This document shows, one piece after another, positions 1 through 6,962 of a stretch of DNA of 10,777 nucleotides. This DNA comes from Chitinophagia bacterium (GTDB lineage: Bacteria > Bacteroidota > Bacteroidia > Chitinophagales > Chitinophagaceae), in contig RGVM01000040.1 in assembly GCA_010027295.1 (NCBI GenBank), forward strand, positions 1 through 10,777. The letters are read 5' to 3'. The position numbers and the translations under genes were made by a program. A model generated the notes under the pieces. It had not been told where the DNA came from. It ran no database searches and saw only the letters and a list, made by a program, of their open reading frames with translations. How positions within the stretch are numbered: the stretch's first letter is position 1; the number at the start of each line of letters is the position of its first letter.

Positions 1-28
1 GCAGGCGGATGGGATTGCGTACCTTGTA

Positions 29-51
29 GGAAGGCGAACATTCGCCCTTCC
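29..51 (+). terminator. Probable intrinsic terminator of an upstream + strand gene
   Basis: GGAAGG plus CGAA pair with TTCG plus CCTTCC across a 2-base loop, with one bulged C; the tail that follows (54-60) is TTTGTTT. The hairpin begins exactly where a stop codon (TAG, 27-29) closes reading frame 3, whose last visible codons would read RRMGLRTL. This fits the end of a gene lying mostly outside the window. The T-tail is short and interrupted, so termination efficiency is uncertain. Confidence 0.45.
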
Positions 52-85
52 GGTTTGTTTCGAACCCATGGCACGAGGGATTTCC

Positions 86-790
86 ATGCCCAGAACTACC
101 TGGCCGACCTCTTCCATCAACCGACTGAAGACCGCCACCGCAGCGGCCATCGTCATCCATGTCGCCGGGGCGATAGGCATCCTTCTAGGGGCCGAATGGT
201 TCGTCCGAATGACGCCGGTCAACCTCCTGGTGATGCTCCTCTTCGCCCTTTGGACTGAGCGTGAGCCCTCCCGAAACCTACTGACATACTTCGCCACAGC
301 CTGGATGGTGGGCATGGCCTCCGAGATCGTCGGCACCCACACCGGCATCCTCTTCGGGAACTACGCCTATGGCACTGTGCTCGGGCCCGGCATCCTCGGC
401 GTACCCCTGCTGATCGGCTGCAACTGGTTCCTCACCCTGCGCGCCTCCTCCGGCATCGCGGCGCGACTGGTATCGGCATTGAAAAGGGGAGAAGCCGGCA
501 TGGACGACCCCAGGGATACAAGCCGCACCCAATGGGCCATCCCGTTGACCGGCGCCCTGCTGGCCACCTTCTTCGACTGGGTGATGGAGCCGGTGGCCGT
601 AAAGCTCGGGTACTGGACATGGTTCGGCGATGGAAGCATTCCCGTTCGAAACTACCTCACGTGGTTCCTCATAGGTTGGCTCCTGCTACATCTGGCTGCC
701 CGCCTTCGCATCTCTGACGACAATCGCTTCCCGGCCAGGCTCTATCTAATCCAACTGGTCTTCTTCATCCTCTTGCGCTGGCAGTCCTGA
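86..790 (+). CDS. Carotenoid biosynthesis membrane protein, CruF/DUF422 family
   Basis: A 234-residue integral membrane protein of the carotenoid biosynthesis family that includes CruF (carotenoid 1',2'-hydratase) and bisanhydrobacterioruberin hydratase. These enzymes add water to the acyclic end of a carotenoid in the membrane. Visible family signatures are E80-x2-G-x3-G followed by FGNYAYG (90-96), and FFDWVMEP with D164 and E168, then a YWTWFG segment. Hydrophobic segments lie near 17-36, 44-56, 67-90, 105-120, 150-170 and 195-210. I start at ATG 86 rather than ATG 68, because GAGGGA sits 5 bases before 86 and the extra MARGIS adds nothing family-like. The frame is open to the left edge, but the upstream residues do not resemble the family. 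The substrate cannot be told from sequence; in Bacteroidota such genes usually sit in carotenoid clusters, so crt genes may lie to the left. Confidence 0.8.
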   Translation: MPRTTWPTSSINRLKTATAAAIVIHVAGAIGILLGAEWFVRMTPVNLLVMLLFALWTEREPSRNLLTYFATAWMVGMASEIVGTHTGILFGNYAYGTVLGPGILGVPLLIGCNWFLTLRASSGIAARLVSALKRGEAGMDDPRDTSRTQWAIPLTGALLATFFDWVMEPVAVKLGYWTWFGDGSIPVRNYLTWFLIGWLLLHLAARLRISDDNRFPARLYLIQLVFFILLRWQS

Positions 791-899
791 CGGCAGTCGG
801 ACGAAGAACGGGGCTTCCGCATGTGCATTTTTCCCGCTCCGGGACCCACATCCGGTTCCATGTCTACCGAATGACCTAATTTACTGATGGATACAGGAC

Positions 900-914
900 C
901 CGGTGTGACACCGG
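900..914 (+). other. Perfect short dyad in the leader of the kinase gene
   Basis: CCGGTGT and ACACCGG flank a single G, giving a perfect 15-base inverted repeat (hairpin stem CCGGTG/CACCGG with a TGA loop). It lies 20-34 bases before the ATG at 934. It could be an operator, a leader hairpin or an incidental GC-rich palindrome. No T-run follows, so it does not look like a terminator. Confidence 0.35.
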
Positions 915-933
915 AGCCCCTTCCGGCTTGGGT

Positions 934-2625
934 ATGGACAGCCCTTCCGGACGAGACACAACCCAGATGGCCCTGCAGGATCTCCAACCCGCCTACTTCC
1001 TCCTTGACAGAAGTCTGACCGTTGTCGAAAGAGACGGTGCCGTTCTGCCCATCCTTGCCTCGGGCACCGGCTTCCACGACTCTTTCGAGATCCTGCGCCC
1101 TTCCATGCCCGGACTGGCAGACCACGACACGCTGGCCGCCCTCGGCGACCGCATCTTCCTCCTTAGATCTAGAAACTCGGAAGCGGATATCCGACTCATT
1201 GGCTCCTTCATGCCCGCCGATGCGATGGGAAAGCTGATGTTCTTCGGACGGGTATGGAACGACCCCGGGGAAACGTCGCCTGCCCGGACAGATGACGCCG
1301 ACAGGGCCGATGCGGACTCCATCACGGGCATGTCGGACACCAAGCCGGAAGCTGACATGGCGGCCGGCATCGAGCGGCTGAACCGCACCGACCGCGAACT
1401 GCTGCGGGAGAAGCTCCGTTTCGAAGCCGTGTTCCAATATTCCACCATCGCCATCCTCGTGTCGGACGGGAGAGGGCGCATCGTCCTCGCCAACCGCATG
1501 GCCGGTGAGACCTTCGGGTATCCCGCCCACGCCATAGAGGGAATGGCCATCGAAGAGCTCATCCCCGCCAGATATCGCGAAAGGCATGTCGGCTACCGCG
1601 ACCGCTACCACCAGCGGCCCGTCAACCGCACCATGGGACTGGGACTGGACCTGCATGCCCGACGCCGCGACGGCAGCGAGTTCCCCGTCGAGATTAGCCT
1701 CGGCCACTACCAGACCGAGGAAGGCCGGTTCGTCATCGCCTATGTCATCGACATCACCCGCAGGAAGGAGATCGAACAGGCCGTGCGCGACCAGCAGATG
1801 GAGATGGCCCGCGTCAACCGCGAGATAGAAGAACTAAACGCTGCGTTGGAAGCCAAGGTCGAACAACGCACCCACCAGCTGCAGGAGACCCTTGCCGTCC
1901 TCCAGCACTCGAGGGACGAACTCGAGAAGGCGCTCAGCAAGGAGAAGGAACTGAGCGACCTCAAGACGCGCTTCGTGTCCATGGCCTCGCATGAGTTCCG
2001 CACACCGCTGAGCACGATCCTATCCTCGGCGTCGCTCGTCGGCAAATACACCCTCACCGAAGAACAGAACAAACGCGACAAGCACATACAACGCATCCGC
2101 TCGGCAGTCAGCAACCTCACCGACATCCTCAACGAGTTCCTCTCCATTGGCAAACTCGAAGAGGGCCGCATCCAGGTCAACCCCTCCGAATTCAACCTAA
2201 GGCAGCACACCGAACTCGTCTGCAACGAGATGCAGACTATCCTAAAGCCCGGACAGCACATACGCGTCACACACAAGGGTCCAGAGACCGTGACGCTCGA
2301 CCTCTCCCTGTTCCGGAACATCATCATCAACCTCGTCTCTAACGCCATCAAATTCTCCCCGGAAGGCGCCGCCATCGATGTGGAGACGGCGGTCGACGGC
2401 GGCCGCTCGTCCATCCGCGTGCGGGACCATGGCATCGGCATCTCGGAAGATGACCGCAAGCATCTATTCGAGCGTTTCTTCCGCGGAAAGAACGCCACCA
2501 ACATCCAGGGCACCGGCCTCGGACTGCATATCGTCTCCAAATACGCTGAACTGATGCAGGGCAGCATCACTGTCGAGAGCGAGCTGGAACAGGGCACCAC
2601 CTTCACCGTACAATTCAACGCATGA
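934..2625 (+). CDS. HNOBA-PAS sensor histidine kinase
   Basis: A 563-residue sensor kinase without obvious membrane segments, so probably cytoplasmic. Residues about 19-109 match the HNOBA domain (heme-NO-binding-associated) that follows H-NOX in soluble guanylate cyclases: LLDRSLTVVERDG, then FEILRP, DRIFLLRSR, IRLIGSFM and LMFFGR line up in order. An acidic linker leads to a PAS domain (about 163-279) with a FixL-like core, including RHVGYRDRY (H218) and GLGLDLHARRRDGSEFPVE. A coiled coil (about 285-345) leads to HisKA with SHEFRTPL (phosphoacceptor H353). The HATPase domain has its N box near N470, DHGIGIS (D498) and GTGLGL (526-531), all intact. Start: ATG 934; TTG 928 and ATG 967 are alternatives that leave all domains whole. 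It overlaps the next gene by ATGA, so the two are translationally coupled and very likely cognate. The ligand is unknown; NO, O2 or redox sensing is inferred from the domains. Confidence 0.9.
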   Translation: MDSPSGRDTTQMALQDLQPAYFLLDRSLTVVERDGAVLPILASGTGFHDSFEILRPSMPGLADHDTLAALGDRIFLLRSRNSEADIRLIGSFMPADAMGKLMFFGRVWNDPGETSPARTDDADRADADSITGMSDTKPEADMAAGIERLNRTDRELLREKLRFEAVFQYSTIAILVSDGRGRIVLANRMAGETFGYPAHAIEGMAIEELIPARYRERHVGYRDRYHQRPVNRTMGLGLDLHARRRDGSEFPVEISLGHYQTEEGRFVIAYVIDITRRKEIEQAVRDQQMEMARVNREIEELNAALEAKVEQRTHQLQETLAVLQHSRDELEKALSKEKELSDLKTRFVSMASHEFRTPLSTILSSASLVGKYTLTEEQNKRDKHIQRIRSAVSNLTDILNEFLSIGKLEEGRIQVNPSEFNLRQHTELVCNEMQTILKPGQHIRVTHKGPETVTLDLSLFRNIIINLVSNAIKFSPEGAAIDVETAVDGGRSSIRVRDHGIGISEDDRKHLFERFFRGKNATNIQGTGLGLHIVSKYAELMQGSITVESELEQGTTFTVQFNA

Positions 2626-3680
2626 GCACCATCCTGATCATCGAAGACAACCTGGAAGTGCGGGAGAACACCGCCGAGATCCTGGAACTGGCCGACTACA
2701 GGGTCGTGACCGCCGAGAACGGTAAGATCGGCGTCGAGAAGGCCCTGCAGGAACGCCCCGACCTCATCATCTGCGACATCATGATGCCCGTGCTCGACGG
2801 GTACGGTGTCCTACACCTGCTCAACAAGAACGAGAAACTCCGACACATCCCCTTCATCTTCCTCACCGCCAAGGCCGAGCGGAGCGACTTCCGCACCGGC
2901 ATGGAGATGGGGGCCGACGACTACATCACCAAGCCCTTCACCGACATCGAACTGCTCAACGCCATCGAACGACGGCTGAAGAAGTCCGAACTCCTGCGCA
3001 AGGAATACGCCCGCAACATGCAGGGTATTGGCGAACTCATGCACGACGCCGGACACGAGGAAGCCCTCAAGGCGCTCTCCGAAGGCCGAAACATCAACCA
3101 CTATAAGCGAAAACAGATCATCTACTCCGAAGGCAACCACCCCCTTCGTCTCTACTTCGTTCAAAAAGGCAAGGTCAAGACATTCAAGTCGAACGACGAC
3201 GGCAAGGAACTCACTGTCGGACTCTACAACGTGGGCGACTTCTTCGGTTACATATCCCTGTTGGAGAACACCACCTACAAGGAGACGGCCGAAGCGATGG
3301 AGGACTGCGAAGTGGCCATCATCCCCCGCGAAGACTTCGAATCGCTTATCCACGAGAACCCCGAAGTCACACATCGCTTTATCCGCATGCTCGCCAGCAA
3401 TATCACCGAGAAGGAGGAGCAGCTCCTAGGACTCGCATACAACTCGCTCCGAAAGCGCGTCGCGGATGCACTCGTCACCCTCCAGCGCAAATACCGGAAG
3501 CCCGGCTCGGAACCCTTCGCCATCCATATCTCGCGAGAGGACCTAGCCAACATCGCAGGCACGGCCACCGAATCGCTGATCCGGACACTGAGCGACTTCA
3601 AGTCAGAGAAACTCATAGAGATCCGCGACGGCAATATCGTCATCATCAATGAAAGGAAACTCGCATCGATGCTGAACTGA
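2622..3680 (+). CDS. Response regulator: receiver fused to CRP/FNR-type transcription factor
   Basis: A 352-residue regulator. The receiver domain (1-125) has E8/D9, phosphoacceptor D52 in CDIMMP, T82 and K104 in TKPF, so it should be phosphorylatable. A cNMP-binding-like beta-roll (about 155-250), a dimerisation helix and a Crp-type helix-turn-helix (about 285-347) follow. The recognition helix reads GTATESLIRTLS: E317 and R321 match the Glu and Arg that CRP (E181, R185) and FNR (E209, R213) use to read TGA half-sites. FNR's Ser is Ile320 here. The beta-roll has FFGYIS (G209-Y210) where CRP has its GE phosphate pocket, so cyclic-nucleotide binding is unlikely. No FNR-type cysteine cluster is present; the signal probably arrives as a phosphoryl group from the upstream kinase. 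Likely targets include the neighbouring cbb3 operon, whose promoter has TGA-N6-TCA dyads (inference). Confidence 0.92.
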   Translation: MSTILIIEDNLEVRENTAEILELADYRVVTAENGKIGVEKALQERPDLIICDIMMPVLDGYGVLHLLNKNEKLRHIPFIFLTAKAERSDFRTGMEMGADDYITKPFTDIELLNAIERRLKKSELLRKEYARNMQGIGELMHDAGHEEALKALSEGRNINHYKRKQIIYSEGNHPLRLYFVQKGKVKTFKSNDDGKELTVGLYNVGDFFGYISLLENTTYKETAEAMEDCEVAIIPREDFESLIHENPEVTHRFIRMLASNITEKEEQLLGLAYNSLRKRVADALVTLQRKYRKPGSEPFAIHISREDLANIAGTATESLIRTLSDFKSEKLIEIRDGNIVIINERKLASMLN

Positions 3681-3693
3681 GGCCTCCTGACAA

Positions 3694-3720
3694 GGTCGCT
3701 TTCCACATTCAGAGGCGACC
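3694..3720. terminator. Weak inverted repeat between convergent genes, possible terminator
   Basis: GGTCGC (3694-3699) and GCGACC (3715-3720) form a 6-base stem with a 15-base loop, located where the regulator gene (ending at 3680) meets the convergent minus-strand gene (ending at 3709). A hairpin at this spot could end transcription in either direction. There is no clear T-run on either side, so this is tentative. Confidence 0.25.
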
Positions 3721-4182
3721 GTCGATATAGTCGTTGAACTGGTTTCGCAACCCAGTGAATTCGCGCTCCAGGTAATCCATCTGCCCCCTCAGCCTACGCT
3801 GCACCAGTCGCAGTCGTTCGTCCATCCCTGTCTCCCTCCTGCGCACCTGTCCCTGCAGGCTGCGCTCCTGCCCGTTCACGTCGTGACGCATCTCGTCGAG
3901 GTACTCGTCCTTGATGATGAACTGGTTCTGGAAATGCTCCGCATGCGCCAGGAAGTCCCTATCGGTGCTCCCATCCACCACCTCCGCAAGCCGGTTTTTC
4001 AGATGGCTGTTCTCCTGCCGGAGGAACTCGAGGCTCCTCAGCCAGGCCATGGTCTCCTCATGGAACTGGTGCCATAGCCGAGCGTGGGCGGTAATTTCCG
4101 CAGAAACACCCCACCCACCCGGGTAGGTTATCGGTATGCCCGTACCTCCCTGGCCCTCATGCCCCTCATGCTGCCTTTCCAT
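3709..4182 (-). CDS. Hypothetical coiled-coil protein
   Basis: A 157-residue protein I cannot assign to a characterised family. The first 35 residues are Gly/His-rich and probably disordered (a HEG-HEG tandem, then ITYPGGWG). From about residue 38 it is helical and charged: a Trp/His stretch with LWHQFHEE, then LEFLRQENSHLKNRLAEVV, then AEHFQNQFIIKDEYLDEMRHDV, and a basic, Arg-rich C-terminal coiled coil. It has no signal peptide, no membrane segment and no cysteine. Its pattern resembles small conserved hypothetical coiled-coil proteins of Bacteroidota, but that is from memory. It stands alone, convergent with the two-component operon and separated from the upstream cbb3 operon by 146 bases of AT-rich DNA, so it probably has its own promoter. 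The start at 4182 precedes the low-complexity part; a start further in would keep the helical part. Confidence 0.65.
   Translation of the reverse strand: MERQHEGHEGQGGTGIPITYPGGWGVSAEITAHARLWHQFHEETMAWLRSLEFLRQENSHLKNRLAEVVDGSTDRDFLAHAEHFQNQFIIKDEYLDEMRHDVNGQERSLQGQVRRRETGMDERLRLVQRRLRGQMDYLEREFTGLRNQFNDYIDGRL
4154..4171. repeat. Tandem 9-base repeat inside the hypothetical gene
   Basis: CCCTCATGC occurs twice in direct succession (4154-4162 and 4163-4171). On the coding (minus) strand it encodes part of the HEG-HEG repeat near the N-terminus of the coiled-coil protein. It is in frame, so gain or loss of a copy would not break the gene. Confidence 0.5.
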
Positions 4183-4328
4183 GACACCCCTCAGTCCAGG
4201 GTCCCGGACAACCCAGGAACCTTGGAATCATTTATTTTATACTTATTTGATATAAATGAAACAAATTGAATCAGAAAGGCTTGCAATTTCCATAACCGGG
4301 ATCATTCGAAACACTGACATCGGTCATG
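4183..4328 (-). promoter_or_regulatory. AT-rich intergenic region with an FNR-like dyad, probable promoter of the coiled-coil gene
   Basis: The stretch 4225-4275 is far richer in A and T than the rest of the window. It contains TTGATATAAATGAA (4247-4260), which differs from the FNR consensus TTGAT-N4-ATCAA at one base. The dyad is about 70 bases before the start codon of the minus-strand gene. I could not place a convincing TAnnTTTG element at the matching distance, so promoter position and any regulation are uncertain. The dyad could also arise by chance in AT-rich DNA. Confidence 0.4.
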
Positions 4329-4331
4329 TCA
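4315..4331 (-). terminator. Hairpin overlapping the last stop codon of the cbb3 operon
   Basis: TGACAT and ATGTCA form a perfect 6-base stem around a 5-base loop. The arm at 4326-4331 includes the stop codon (4329-4331) of the TauE/SafE gene. Position at the operon end suggests a role in termination or mRNA stability, but no T-run follows on the minus strand (GTGTTTCG), so a standard intrinsic terminator is not established. Confidence 0.3.
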
Positions 4332-5045
4332 ATGGCATTCCACCGGAGTGGTGCCGCTCAGCCGCAGGGAGGGGCTGACGAAGGGGATGCCCAGGTTCAG
4401 GCCTCTCAGGATGAGCAGGCAGGCCATTACGGCGAGGACGGCGGGATAGGCCCTCGACAGTTCCCTGCGGAGGCCTGGCCGCAGAAGTCCGCCGGTCAGC
4501 ATCAGTCCCGCCATGGCGGGCAGGGTGCCAAGGCCGAAAGAGACCATGAAGCCCATGCCACCCCATACGGAACCCGCAAGGGCGGCGCCGGCAAGCGCCA
4601 TATAGACAAGCCCGCAGGGCAGCAACCCGTTGAGGATGCCTGCCAGGAGCCTTGCCTCCGGACGCGGGTCAAACAGATGCCTGGAAAGTTGCGTACGCAA
4701 CCGGGCCAGGGCAACCGGGGTCAGCCGCCAGGAGGCCATCCGGGGACGTCGACCGGACAGCAGCAAGTAGCATAGGAGCGCGATACCCAACCCCACGGAA
4801 ATTCGCTGCTGCCAGCCGAACCATGCGATGCGTCCTCCGATTGCGCCGAACAGGGCGCCATAGGCCGCATAGGTCAGCATCCTGCCCACATTGTACAGCA
4901 GCACGCCTGCCAACCGTCTCCCCATTCCACCAATCGGGCTGGGAAGGGCCAGCGCCAGCGGACCACACATGCCCATGCAGTGCAGGCTGCCGGCGACACC
5001 TATCAGGAAACCGGGGATAAGGATCGATGCGATCGTTTCGGCCAT
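4329..5045 (-). CDS. TauE/SafE (UreH_2)-family membrane protein of the cbb3 cluster
   Basis: A 238-residue polytopic membrane protein of the sulfite exporter TauE/SafE, UreH_2-like group, which is commonly the last gene of cbb3 clusters in Bacteroidota. Recognisable motifs are GSLHCMGMCGP (19-29, with H22, C23, C27), YNVGR (51-55) and NGLLPCGLVYMAL (from 139, with C144). Both Cys motifs lie in or next to membrane segments, and the repeated GxxHC/LPCG pattern resembles the DsbD-like transmembrane fold. A second group of hydrophobic helices runs from about 137 to 228, and the protein ends in VECH. The Cys/His residues and the gene position suggest a role in copper or thiol handling during oxidase assembly, but the substrate is unknown. 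It starts 3 bases after the ccoH stop, so it is clearly part of the operon. Confidence 0.82.
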   Translation of the reverse strand: MAETIASILIPGFLIGVAGSLHCMGMCGPLALALPSPIGGMGRRLAGVLLYNVGRMLTYAAYGALFGAIGGRIAWFGWQQRISVGLGIALLCYLLLSGRRPRMASWRLTPVALARLRTQLSRHLFDPRPEARLLAGILNGLLPCGLVYMALAGAALAGSVWGGMGFMVSFGLGTLPAMAGLMLTGGLLRPGLRRELSRAYPAVLAVMACLLILRGLNLGIPFVSPSLRLSGTTPVECH

Positions 5046-5048
5046 GAA

Positions 5049-5489
5049 TCAGGGTATGAGGATGTCGCGCTCCACATGATAGACCTTACCGTCGGCACGG
5101 AAGGTCAGCTTGAGCACCTGGAAGCCGGAACGGTCACGTGGGACGACCAGGACAGCCTTACGGTCGGTCGTGGCGAAATGCTCGTGGATGTCTTTCCCCG
5201 CATCGGAAGGACAGTAGAGGGTAAGTTCGCCTTCCACCTGTCGCGACCCGAATTCGGGTGGCAGCAGCAGCTCGATACGCCCTTCGCGGAAGGATGCGGA
5301 GACGGGCACCGACAGCGCGGCGGCATTCGCCTGCTGCTCAATCCGTTCCTGGTAGCGTACCTCCTGCTCGTAATAGTCGGGCGTGACCAGGTCGACCCGC
5401 TCGCCGGCGGAACGATAGACCATCCAGCCTATCCCGGCCACAAAGACCAGGTACACTGCAAGAATCCTATATCCCCAATCGAATGACAT
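5049..5489 (-). CDS. ccoH: FixH/CcoH family cbb3 oxidase assembly protein
   Basis: A 146-residue protein with one N-terminal membrane anchor (about 8-26, YRILAVYLVFVAGIGWMV) and a periplasmic domain. After the anchor comes the family signature DLVTPDYYEQEVRYQERI, followed by a beta-rich region (about 60-146). FixH/CcoH is needed for stable assembly of the cbb3 oxidase, probably holding subunits together in the membrane. It sits between ccoG and the TauE/SafE gene; the 30-base gap after the ccoG stop is very AT-rich compared with the rest of the operon. No Shine-Dalgarno sequence is visible, as is common in Bacteroidota. Confidence 0.88.
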   Translation of the reverse strand: MSFDWGYRILAVYLVFVAGIGWMVYRSAGERVDLVTPDYYEQEVRYQERIEQQANAAALSVPVSASFREGRIELLLPPEFGSRQVEGELTLYCPSDAGKDIHEHFATTDRKAVLVVPRDRSGFQVLKLTFRADGKVYHVERDILIP

Positions 5490-5519
5490 TTGCTTGTATT
5501 TAATTTGTTTTTTAGATTA

Positions 5520-6962
5520 TCATCGCCCCACAGGGCCGATGAATGTCACAGGCAAGTCGCTGATCACACGGCCCTCCTCCAACACCTGCAGATGGAAGGG
5601 CGTCCTCCGCTTCCGGATTTCATCCTTGGGTACTTTCACGATGAACGTGGTCGTGCCATAGGCTTCCCGCCCCACCACGATGCCCTTGCCGACGAGCGCT
5701 ATCTCCCCGCGGATGCCGGTGAGGCGAAGTGTCAGGGGGATCTCCCGGCGCGTCTTGTTGGCCATCCGGGCGTTGTACAAGTTGGCGATGCGTCCGTCGG
5801 GCATCTCCTGGTACAGGCTGCCCGAGGCCCGAAGGATCGTCACGTCGACGTCCTTCCGCGTGGCGAGCATCACTGCCAACGCCACGACCAGCCCGACGAG
5901 CACGGCCGAATAGGCGACCATCCTCGCCGTGATGCGGGGGCGCTCCCCCTTCGCCACGTTGTTCTCCGATGCGAAGCGTATCAGCCGTGTCGGCTTGCCG
6001 ACGGCCTTCATGATGTCGTCGCAGGCGTCGATGCAGGCCGTGCAGTTGACGCACTCGAGCTGGGTCCCGCTGCGGATGTCGATGCCCGTGGGACACACCC
6101 GCACACAGGCGGCGCAGTCGATGCAATCACCACGGCCCATATCCGCCTTTCCCTTTACGGCCCTGCCCCGGGGCTCACCGCGGACGTAGTCGTAGGCCAC
6201 CACGATCGAGTCTTTGTCTAGCAACACACCCTGCAGTCGTCCATAAGGACAGACGACGATGCAGACCTGCTCGCGGAACCAGTGGAAGACGAAGAAGAAG
6301 ACGGTGCTGAAGACGACCACCGCGGCGAAGGTCCCCATGTGCGCCCCGACGCCCTCGTGCAGGTAGCGCCTCACCTCGTCCATCCCGATCAGATAGGCCA
6401 TGAAGAAATGGGCGATGACGAATGACAGCAGCCAGAAAACGACAACCTTCAGGGCCCGCTTCCGGATCTTGTACGCGTTCCATGGCATCTCCTTCAGGCG
6501 TCGCTGCTGTGCCGCATCGCCGTCGATCCAGTACTCCACCTTGCGGAAGACCATCTCCATGAACACCGTCTGCGGGCAGGCCCATCCGCAGAAGACGCGA
6601 CCGAAGACGACAGTGAAGACGATGATGAACACCATGAAGGTGAGCATCCCCAGCATGAAGATGAAGAAATCCTCAGGTCCGAAGATCTGTCCGAACAGGA
6701 TGAACTTCCGCTTCAAGACGTTGACCATGAACAGCGGTTCTCCACCTCTCTCGATGAACGGGAGCGTGAAGAAGACGGCCAGGTATATGAAGCTTGCGAT
6801 GGTCCGCCGGTGATACAGCGGCCCGGAAGGACGTTTCGGGAAGATACGGTTGCGCTGCCCCTTCCGGTCAATGGTGGCGATGGTGTCGCGGAACGACTGG
6901 TCCATCGACTGCCGCTTCAGGCCTGCCGCCTCTTCTGATCTGTCTGGCATGGCAGGGTTCAT
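5520..6962 (-). CDS. ccoG: CcoG (FixG/RdxA) membrane polyferredoxin, Cu reduction for cbb3 assembly
   Basis: A 480-residue membrane iron-sulfur protein. Homologues reduce Cu(II) to Cu(I) for insertion into the CuB site of the oxidase. It begins with a short soluble segment containing SFRDTIATIDRKG and FPKRPSG, followed by membrane helices. FCGWACPQ (C125, C129) and CIVVCPYGR (C234, C238) are the membrane-proximal Cys pairs. Two 4Fe-4S motifs follow: C280-xx-C283-xx-C286-xxx-C290-P and C304-xx-C307-xx-C310-xxx-C314. A helix near 345-365 leads to a C-terminal Ig-like periplasmic domain (FixG_C), ending FIGPVGR. Length and all key cysteines are as expected. The ATG at 6962 overlaps the ccoP stop (ATGA), which supports this start; M20 (MDQSF) is a less likely internal start. 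Confidence 0.95.
   Translation of the reverse strand: MNPAMPDRSEEAAGLKRQSMDQSFRDTIATIDRKGQRNRIFPKRPSGPLYHRRTIASFIYLAVFFTLPFIERGGEPLFMVNVLKRKFILFGQIFGPEDFFIFMLGMLTFMVFIIVFTVVFGRVFCGWACPQTVFMEMVFRKVEYWIDGDAAQQRRLKEMPWNAYKIRKRALKVVVFWLLSFVIAHFFMAYLIGMDEVRRYLHEGVGAHMGTFAAVVVFSTVFFFVFHWFREQVCIVVCPYGRLQGVLLDKDSIVVAYDYVRGEPRGRAVKGKADMGRGDCIDCAACVRVCPTGIDIRSGTQLECVNCTACIDACDDIMKAVGKPTRLIRFASENNVAKGERPRITARMVAYSAVLVGLVVALAVMLATRKDVDVTILRASGSLYQEMPDGRIANLYNARMANKTRREIPLTLRLTGIRGEIALVGKGIVVGREAYGTTTFIVKVPKDEIRKRRTPFHLQVLEEGRVISDLPVTFIGPVGR

Noticed and set aside
3..29. Last eight codons (RRMGLRTL, then TAG) of an upstream gene
   Set aside because: A stop directly followed by a hairpin is suggestive, but eight residues are too few to identify or to call as a coding feature.
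791..860. Terminator after the carotenoid gene
   Set aside because: The T-run at 829-833 is preceded only by very short or interrupted complementary segments; no stable hairpin of normal shape could be drawn.
862..885. TGACCTAATTTA near 872 as an autoregulatory dyad, and TAATTTAC as a -7 element for the kinase operon
   Set aside because: The second half-site is TTA instead of TCA, the -7 match misses the last two bases, and no -33 TTTG is present; too weak to call.
742..1707. Long open frames antisense to the kinase gene and similar long frames opposite the cbb3 genes
   Set aside because: They are shadows produced by GC-rich codon usage; their products are low in hydrophobic-core patterns and show no recognisable domain, while the opposite strand encodes clear families.
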